64,000 bases of DNA, from the NCBI GenBank assembly GCA_943331295.2, contig CALQLA020000012.1:50306-114305 (forward strand), written 5' to 3'. Below, one piece after another: positions 58,648-64,000 of this stretch (positions are counted from its first letter, which is position 1; each line of letters begins with the position of its first letter). This DNA is from Bordetella parapertussis. GTDB lineage: Bacteria > Pseudomonadota > Gammaproteobacteria > Burkholderiales > Casimicrobiaceae. The notes under the pieces were generated by a model. It did no database searches, was not told the origin of the DNA, and was given only the letters and a program-made list of their open reading frames with translations. A program made the translations under genes and the position numbers.

Positions 58648-58658
58648 GGGGGGGGGGG
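58648..58658. repeat. Homopolymer tract of 11 G (C on the coding strand)
   Basis: An uninterrupted 11-base G run just upstream of Bug receptor 2, in the place of its leader or promoter. Such tracts slip during replication and can alter spacing. Confidence 0.85.
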
Positions 58659-58729
58659 CCGGACGATTCTAACAGCGGGGCACGCGCGGCGCCCGCGCGC
58701 GGCAAAGCGCCGGTCCCGCGCCCCTTTGG

Positions 58730-58759
58730 TTGCGGCGGGAATGCGCGCAAGCGCATAAT
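58730..58759 (+). promoter_or_regulatory. Candidate promoter of the RND pump
   Basis: TTGCGG (58730-58735), 18 bases, CATAAT (58754-58759), about 105 bases before the adaptor gene. No operator-like repeat is evident beside it. Confidence 0.45.
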
Positions 58760-58864
58760 TCGCAACCGCCCCCGCCGGCCCGGCATCCGGTGCCCGGCCG
58801 GTGGACGCGTTGCCCCCGGCGCGCGTCGCCCGCGCGGTCTTCTCCCTCTACGGTCACGCACCAG

Positions 58865-60103
58865 ATGAACAAAGCAGTCGTTTCGGTTGTCGCAGTGGTC
58901 GTGGTCGGCGCCGCAGTCGGCGGCGGCTATTGGTTCGGTGCCAAGCGCGGCGGCACTGCAGGCGGCCCGCCGCCGACGCAGGCAGCTGCCAAGGCAGGCG
59001 GCCCCGGCGGGCCGGGTGGCGCTCCCGGCGGCGCCGCCGTCAACGTCGAGGCGGTCAAGGTCGAGACGATGTCGCTGCCGCAGACGATCACGGCGGTCGG
59101 CAGCCTGCGCTCGGACGAGTCGATCACGCTGCGGCCCGAGGTCGCCGGACGCATCAGCGCGATCGGGTTCCAGGAAGGCCAGCGCGTCACCAAGGGCAGC
59201 CTGCTCGTGCAGCTCGACGCCTCGGTGCCGCTGGCCGAGGTCCTGCAGGCCCGCGCCGGCCTGACGCTGGCGAAGACCAAGTACGACCGGGCGGCCGACC
59301 TCGCCAAGAGCAACTTCATCTCGTCGCAGGCGAAGGACGAGGCGGACCACAACTACCGGATCGCCGAGGCGTCGCTGCAGCTCGCCGAGGCGAAGCTCGC
59401 GAAGCTGGAGATGCGGGCGCCGTTCAACGGCATCATCGGGCTGCGGTCGGTGTCGGTCGGCGACTACGTGAAGGAGGGCGCCGACCTCGTCAACATCGAA
59501 TCGATCGATCCGCTGAAGGTCGATTTCCGCGTTCCCGAGATCTATATGCGGCAGGTTCAGCCGGGGCAGCAGTTGCAGGTGCAGCTCGACGCGCTGCCGG
59601 GCCGCACGTTCGAGGGCAAGGTGCTGGCGGTCAATCCGCTGCTCGACGCGGCCGGCCGCGCCGTGGTCATCCGCGCGATCGTCCGCAACTCGGACACGTC
59701 GCTGCGCCCCGGCATGTTCGCGCGGGTTCGGCTCATCACGCGCGACGCCAAGGACGCGCTGGTGCTGCCCGAGCAGGCGCTGGTGCCGCAGGGCGACCAG
59801 CAGTACGTCTTCCGGATCGTCGACGGCAAGGCCGTGCGGACCAAGGTCGAAGTCGGCCAGCGGCGCGACGCCAAGGTCGAGCTCCTCAGCGGCCTCGCGA
59901 AGGACGACCTCGTCGTGACGGCCGGCCAGCTGAAGCTGCGCGACGGCGTGCCGGTGACGGTCGCCGGCGCGGCGAAGGCGCCCCCGACCGCGGCGGCGAC
60001 GAAAGCCCCGGCGGCCGACGCACCCGCGGCGGCCGCGCCGGCGCCGGACGGGAAGGCGCCGCCCAAGGCCGACGGCGCGCCGCCGGCGCCCCCCAAGTCC
60101 TGA
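58865..60103 (+). CDS. RND efflux periplasmic adaptor (membrane fusion protein)
   Basis: A 412-residue adaptor: one N-terminal anchor (VVSVVAVVVVGAAVGGGYW), a Gly/Pro-rich linker, a barrel-sandwich domain split by a short hairpin (QEGQRVTKGSLLVQLD... RAPFNGIIGLRSVS), a beta-barrel and membrane-proximal domain, and an Ala/Pro-rich tail. No lipobox Cys. It couples the RND pump to an outer-membrane channel, whose gene is not in the window. The family start is 58865; the open frame upstream overlaps the promoter. Confidence 0.93.
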   Translation: MNKAVVSVVAVVVVGAAVGGGYWFGAKRGGTAGGPPPTQAAAKAGGPGGPGGAPGGAAVNVEAVKVETMSLPQTITAVGSLRSDESITLRPEVAGRISAIGFQEGQRVTKGSLLVQLDASVPLAEVLQARAGLTLAKTKYDRAADLAKSNFISSQAKDEADHNYRIAEASLQLAEAKLAKLEMRAPFNGIIGLRSVSVGDYVKEGADLVNIESIDPLKVDFRVPEIYMRQVQPGQQLQVQLDALPGRTFEGKVLAVNPLLDAAGRAVVIRAIVRNSDTSLRPGMFARVRLITRDAKDALVLPEQALVPQGDQQYVFRIVDGKAVRTKVEVGQRRDAKVELLSGLAKDDLVVTAGQLKLRDGVPVTVAGAAKAPPTAAATKAPAADAPAAAAPAPDGKAPPKADGAPPAPPKS

Positions 60104-60122
60104 CCCGGAGCGAACTCGCGCC

Positions 60123-63100
60123 ATGCAGCTGCCCGAGCTATGCATCAAGCGGCCCGTCTTCGCGACGGTGCTCTCGCTCGCCATCCTGCTGGTGGGGATG
60201 ATCTCGTACACGCGGCTTTCGGTCCGCGAGTATCCGCGGATCGACGAGCCGGTGGTCAGCGTGTCCGTCAAGTATCGCGGCGCGTCGGCCGAGGTCGTCG
60301 AGTCGCAGGTGACGAAGCCGCTCGAGGACTCGCTGGCCGGCATCGAAGGCGTCGAGCTGATGACGTCGCAGAGCCGGTCCGAGACGAGCCGCATCAACGT
60401 CCGCTTCACGCTGAAGCGCGACCCCGATTCCGCCGCCGCCGACGTCCGCGACAAGGTCGCGCGCGCGCGCGGCAAGCTGCCCGACACCATCGACGAGCCG
60501 ATCATCGCCAAGGTCGAGGCCGACTCGCAGCCGGTGATCTACATCGCGGTGCAGGCCGGGTCGCTCACGCCGCTCGAAGCCTCGGACTACGTCAAGCGCT
60601 ACGTCCAGCCCCGGCTGTCGGTGCTGCCGGGCGCGGCCGACGTCCGGATCTTCGGCGAGCGGCAGGTGTCGATGCGGATCGACCTCGACCGCACGCGGCT
60701 CGCCGCCTACAAGCTCACCGTGCAGGACGTCGAGGACGCGATCCGCCGGCAGAACGCCGAGATCCCCGCCGGCCGCATCGAATCGTCGACGCGGGAGTTC
60801 ACGGTCGTCGCCGAGACCGACATCGGGCTCCCGGACCAGTTCAACAACATCATCGTCGCCAACGTGGGCGGCTTCCCGGTGCGGATCCGCGACGTCGGCT
60901 CGGCGACCATCGGCGCGATCGACGAGCGGACGATCTCGCGCTTCAACGGCAAGCCGTCGCTCAACGTCGGCGTGATCAAGCAGGCGGTGGCGAACCCCCT
61001 CGAACTGTCGAACGCGGTGAGAGCCGAGGTCGAGAAGATCAACCCGGGCCTGCCGCCGGGGATGAAGCTGATCGTCGCCTACGACACGTCGGTGTTCATC
61101 GACCGCTCGATCAAGTCGGTGTTCACGACGATCGGCGAGGCGATCGCGCTGGTGGTGCTCGTCATCTACTTCTTCCTGCGCAGCCTGCGCGCGACGATCA
61201 TCCCCATCGTGACGATCCCGGTCTCGCTGGTCGGCGCGTTCGGCCTCATGTACCTGTTCGGCTTCACGATCAACACGCTGACCCTGCTCGCCATGGTGCT
61301 GGCGATCGGCCTCGTCGTCGACGATGCGATCGTGATGCTGGAGAATATCCACCGTCACATCGAGGAGGGCATGCAGCGGAAGAAAGCGGCGATCGAGGGC
61401 GCCCGAGAAATCGGCTTCGCCATCGTCGCAATGACGCTGACGCTGGCGTCGGTGTTCGCGCCGCTGGCCTTCGCCACGGGGCGCACCGGTCGCCTGTTCA
61501 TCGAGTTCGCGCTGACGCTGGCCGGCGCGGTGATCGTCTCCGGTTTCATCGCGCTGACGCTGACGCCGATGATGTGCTCGCTGCTGCTGAAGCACCAGGA
61601 GCGCCACTCGTGGGTTTACAACGTCATCGAGCGCGGCCTGTCGGCGCTCACCAATGGCTACCGGCGGCTCCTGACGGCCACGCTGCGCGCGCGGTGGGTG
61701 ATCGTGCTGGTCTGGTTCGTCGTCGCCGGGCTGGGCGCCTTCTTCTTCTCGCAGCTCAAGTCCGAGCTCGCCCCCACCGAGGACCGCGGCGTCGTGTTCG
61801 GGCTCGTCACCGCGCCGCAGGGCTCGACACCCACCTACACCGCCGACCAGATCGCTCCGATCGAGCAGTTCTACGCGCAGATCCCGGAGGCCGAGGCGTA
61901 CACGGCGATCTCGGGCTTCCCGACGGTGGTCGACGGCAACGCGGTGCTGCGGCTGAAGCCCTGGGAGGAGCGCAAGAAGCGGCAGCAGCAGATCGCCGAC
62001 GAGCTGCGGCCGAAGATGGCCTCGATCCCGGGCGCCATCGCGTTCCCGATCAACCCGCCGTCGCTCGGCCAGTCGTTCCGCTCGACGCCGATCGAGTTCG
62101 TCGTGATGTCGCAGGTGCCGTACGCGGAGCTGCAGCGGGTCGTCGACAAGTTCCTCGAGGAAGTGCGCAAGTACCCCGGCGTGCAGAACCTGCAGACCGA
62201 CCTGCGGCTCAACACGCCCGAGGTGCGCGTCAACATCAACCGCGACAAGCTGTCCGACGTCGGTGTCGCCGTCGACACCGTCGGCCGGACGCTCGAGACG
62301 ATGCTGGGCGGCCGCCAGGTCACGCGCTTCAAGCGCGAAGGCGAGCAGTACGACGTGATCGTGCAGGTGGCGCCGCTCGACCGGACGACGCCCACCGACA
62401 TCAGCGACGCGTACGTGCGCGGGCGCGACGGCGGGATGGTGCAACTCTCCAACCTCGTCGAGGTGCGCGAAGGCGTCGCGCCGCAGTCGCTCAACCACTT
62501 CAACCGGCTGCGCGCGGTCAAGGTCACGGGCACGCTGGCGCCCGGCTATGCGATCGGCGAGGCACTGACGGCGATGAACGAGGCCGCCGCGAGGGCGCTG
62601 CCGAACACGGCGCAGGTCGACCTCGACGGCCAGTCGCGCGAGTTCCGGTCGTCGGGCGGCGAGATCTACTTCACGTTCGTGCTGGCGCTGATGTTCATCT
62701 ACCTCGTGCTGTCGGCGCAGTTCGAGAGCTTCATCAATCCGTTCGTCATCATGCTGTCGGTGCCGCTGTCGATGACCGGGGCCCTGTTCATGCTGTGGCT
62801 GACCGGAGGCACGCTCAACATCTACAGCCAGGTCGGGCTGGTGACGCTGGTGGGCCTCATCACCAAGCACGGGATCCTGATCGTCGAGTTCTCGAACCAG
62901 TTGCGGGCCAAGGGCGAGCCGCTGATCCCCGCGGTGATCGACGCGGCGTCGCTGCGGCTGCGGCCGATCCTGATGACCACCGGCGCGATGGTGCTGGGCG
63001 CGATCCCGCTGGCGCTGGCGACCGGTGCCGGCGCCGAGTCGCGCACCCAGATCGGCTGGGTGATCGTCGGCGGGATGTCGTTCGGCTCGCTGCTGACGCT

Positions 63101-63215
63101 GTTCGTCGTGCCCACCGCCTACACGCTGCTCGCGGGTCGCGCGCACATCGAGGCGCACGGAATGAAGGAGTTGCCGGCCGCCGCAACGGCGCCGCGCGGC
63201 AGCCACGCGGACTGA
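60123..63215 (+). CDS. RND multidrug-type efflux permease (HAE1 family)
   Basis: A 1030-residue inner-membrane proton antiporter with about 12 helices and two large periplasmic loops. The paired aspartates of TM4 are in GLVVDDAIVMLENIHRH. The opening LPELCIKRPVFATVLSLAI is standard for AcrB/MexB/MdtB relatives. Nineteen bases after the adaptor, so the two form an operon. Substrates cannot be told; no regulator gene is adjacent. Confidence 0.95.
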   Translation: MQLPELCIKRPVFATVLSLAILLVGMISYTRLSVREYPRIDEPVVSVSVKYRGASAEVVESQVTKPLEDSLAGIEGVELMTSQSRSETSRINVRFTLKRDPDSAAADVRDKVARARGKLPDTIDEPIIAKVEADSQPVIYIAVQAGSLTPLEASDYVKRYVQPRLSVLPGAADVRIFGERQVSMRIDLDRTRLAAYKLTVQDVEDAIRRQNAEIPAGRIESSTREFTVVAETDIGLPDQFNNIIVANVGGFPVRIRDVGSATIGAIDERTISRFNGKPSLNVGVIKQAVANPLELSNAVRAEVEKINPGLPPGMKLIVAYDTSVFIDRSIKSVFTTIGEAIALVVLVIYFFLRSLRATIIPIVTIPVSLVGAFGLMYLFGFTINTLTLLAMVLAIGLVVDDAIVMLENIHRHIEEGMQRKKAAIEGAREIGFAIVAMTLTLASVFAPLAFATGRTGRLFIEFALTLAGAVIVSGFIALTLTPMMCSLLLKHQERHSWVYNVIERGLSALTNGYRRLLTATLRARWVIVLVWFVVAGLGAFFFSQLKSELAPTEDRGVVFGLVTAPQGSTPTYTADQIAPIEQFYAQIPEAEAYTAISGFPTVVDGNAVLRLKPWEERKKRQQQIADELRPKMASIPGAIAFPINPPSLGQSFRSTPIEFVVMSQVPYAELQRVVDKFLEEVRKYPGVQNLQTDLRLNTPEVRVNINRDKLSDVGVAVDTVGRTLETMLGGRQVTRFKREGEQYDVIVQVAPLDRTTPTDISDAYVRGRDGGMVQLSNLVEVREGVAPQSLNHFNRLRAVKVTGTLAPGYAIGEALTAMNEAAARALPNTAQVDLDGQSREFRSSGGEIYFTFVLALMFIYLVLSAQFESFINPFVIMLSVPLSMTGALFMLWLTGGTLNIYSQVGLVTLVGLITKHGILIVEFSNQLRAKGEPLIPAVIDAASLRLRPILMTTGAMVLGAIPLALATGAGAESRTQIGWVIVGGMSFGSLLTLFVVPTAYTLLAGRAHIEAHGMKELPAAATAPRGSHAD

Positions 63216-63222
63216 GGCCCGC

Positions 63223-63328
63223 GTAGCCCGGGTTGAGCGAACGCGAAACCCGGGTGGGCTCCGCCATGGCCACGTCCGGGCCCTATTTCGTATTGCCCTG
63301 GGTTTCGCGTGCGCTCAACCCGGGCTAC
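63223..63328. repeat. Two opposed copies of the GTAGCCCGGGTT repeat
   Basis: GTAGCCCGGGTT...AACCCGGG at 63223-63254 and an inverted copy ending AACCCGGGCTAC at 63297-63328 enclose about 42 bases. Each can fold alone and the pair can form one long hairpin. It lies after the RND operon and probably stops transcription before ugpB. Confidence 0.8.
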
Positions 63329-63352
63329 GGTCCGGGCTACGGTCCGGGCAAT
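63329..63352. repeat. Short tandem repeat of GGTCCGGGCTAC
   Basis: Two 12-bp units (63329-63340 and 63341-63352, the second ending in CAAT) directly follow the inverted repeat copy; the unit resembles the repeat end and probably arose from it by slippage. Confidence 0.6.
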
Positions 63353-63444
63353 GGTCCGCGCGGGGCCGATGCCCGACGCCCCCGTTCTTGACATAGAATT
63401 GCAACCATCCAGAGGCAGACTGCCCGATTCCCCAGGAGGACTCC

Positions 63445-64000
63445 ATGTCGCACCGCCTTTTCTCGTTCCGCCGTCTCGTCGTCGCCGCCGCGCTCGCGGG
63501 CGCCGCCGCGTCGGCCCAGGCCGCCACCGAAATCCAGTTCTGGCACGCGATGACGGGCGCCAACAACGACCGCATCATCGACTTCGCGAAGAAGTTCAAC
63601 GAGAGCCAGAGCGAATACAAGGTCAACGCGGTGTTCAAGGGGAGCTACCCCGAGGCGATGGCCGCGGCGATCGCCGCCTATCGCGCGGGCAGCGCGCCGG
63701 CGATCCTGCAGGTGTTCGAGGTGGGCACGGCGACGATGATGTCGGCCAAGGGCGCGATCAAGCCCGTGCACCAGGTGATGGCCGACGCCGGGGAGAAGTT
63801 CGATCCCAGGATCTACATCCCTGCGGTGGCGTCGTACTACACGAACACCAAGGGCCAGATGCTGTCGTTCCCGTTCAACGCGTCGACCACCGTGTTCTTC
63901 TACAACCAGGACGTCTTCGAGAAGGCCGGCCTCGATCCGAAGCGCGCGCCGGCCACCTGGCCCGAGGTGATGGCCGCGGCGGCGAAGATCAAGGCCGCCG
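63445..64000 (+). CDS. ugpB: sn-Glycerol-3-phosphate-binding periplasmic protein UgpB (partial)
   Basis: The first 185 residues are in the window and the gene runs off the right edge. A signal peptide (LVVAAALAGAAASAQA) is followed by TEIQFWHAMTGANND, APAILQVFEVGTATMM and FPFNASTTVFFYNQD, which track E. coli UgpB block by block. AGGAGGA precedes the ATG. TTGACA at 63388 hints at a promoter without a clear -10. The UgpAEC genes would be expected to the right. Confidence 0.92.
   Translation, partial: MSHRLFSFRRLVVAAALAGAAASAQAATEIQFWHAMTGANNDRIIDFAKKFNESQSEYKVNAVFKGSYPEAMAAAIAAYRAGSAPAILQVFEVGTATMMSAKGAIKPVHQVMADAGEKFDPRIYIPAVASYYTNTKGQMLSFPFNASTTVFFYNQDVFEKAGLDPKRAPATWPEVMAAAAKIKAA

Noticed and set aside
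60138..63206. A roughly 1,020-codon frame antisense to the RND permease, and a similar sense-shifted frame
   Set aside because: Pure shadows of a 1030-residue RND protein with complete family features; no ribosome site or recognisable domain.

Overview
The window is very GC-rich, densely coded and almost certainly from the chromosome of a betaproteobacterium of the Burkholderiales type. The reasons are two periplasmic Bug/TctC receptors, a TRAP carrier, lysine/alanine-rich protein tails (one on RpoD), the rpsU-yqeY-dnaG-rpoD order and dispersed GC-rich intergenic repeats. No prophage, insertion sequence or CRISPR array is visible.

Region 1 (about 1-25,600) is a catabolic island around one IclR-family regulator (3509-4246, minus). 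From left to right it holds: an SDR/ThDP-enzyme/SDR operon with an amidohydrolase remnant at the left edge (minus); the iclR gene and a divergent glutathione transferase; a complete ABC uptake system (ATPase, fused double permease, periplasmic receptor; plus); a minus-strand operon of thiolase-like protein, DUF35 zinc-ribbon protein, MaoC hydratase and cupin; a plus-strand cupin with a histone-H1-like tail; a minus-strand operon of ADP-forming acyl-CoA ligase and two acyl-CoA dehydrogenase subunits; and a plus-strand operon of crotonase, B12 mutase large and small subunits, type III CoA-transferase, MeaB-like GTPase, hydroxyacyl-CoA dehydrogenase and aldehyde dehydrogenase. A fumarylacetoacetase-family hydrolase closes the island.

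Seven of the eight promoters read in this island carry a 14-bp TTC-N8-GAA-like palindrome (best form TTCGTAATACGGAA) at or just after the -10 box, and the eighth carries it across the -10. This points to one IclR regulon. My reading is an uncharacterised pathway in which a branched carboxylic acid is imported and CoA-activated, dehydrogenated by a heteromeric dehydrogenase and hydrated. It would then be cut by an Ltp2-like retro-aldolase, with a B12-dependent skeletal rearrangement of a carboxylated acyl-CoA. The substrate cannot be named from sequence.

Region 2 (about 26,000-41,800) is mostly core genome: tRNA-Ile(CAU), a Pat-like protein acetyltransferase, rpoD, dnaG, yqeY, rpsU, tsaD, plsY, folB, xerD, an O6-alkylguanine-DNA alkyltransferase and a TRAP transporter. 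Region 3 (about 41,900-64,000) holds a fused 5-oxoprolinase, a Gcr-family membrane protein, glutathione peroxidase, a 78-bp tandem repeat, two duplicated peptide-type binding proteins, a shortened MFS gene and a GAF-GGDEF diguanylate cyclase. It continues with an acetylornithine-type transaminase, RidA, DUF423, two Bug receptors, an RND efflux pair and the start of ugpB, which runs off the right edge.
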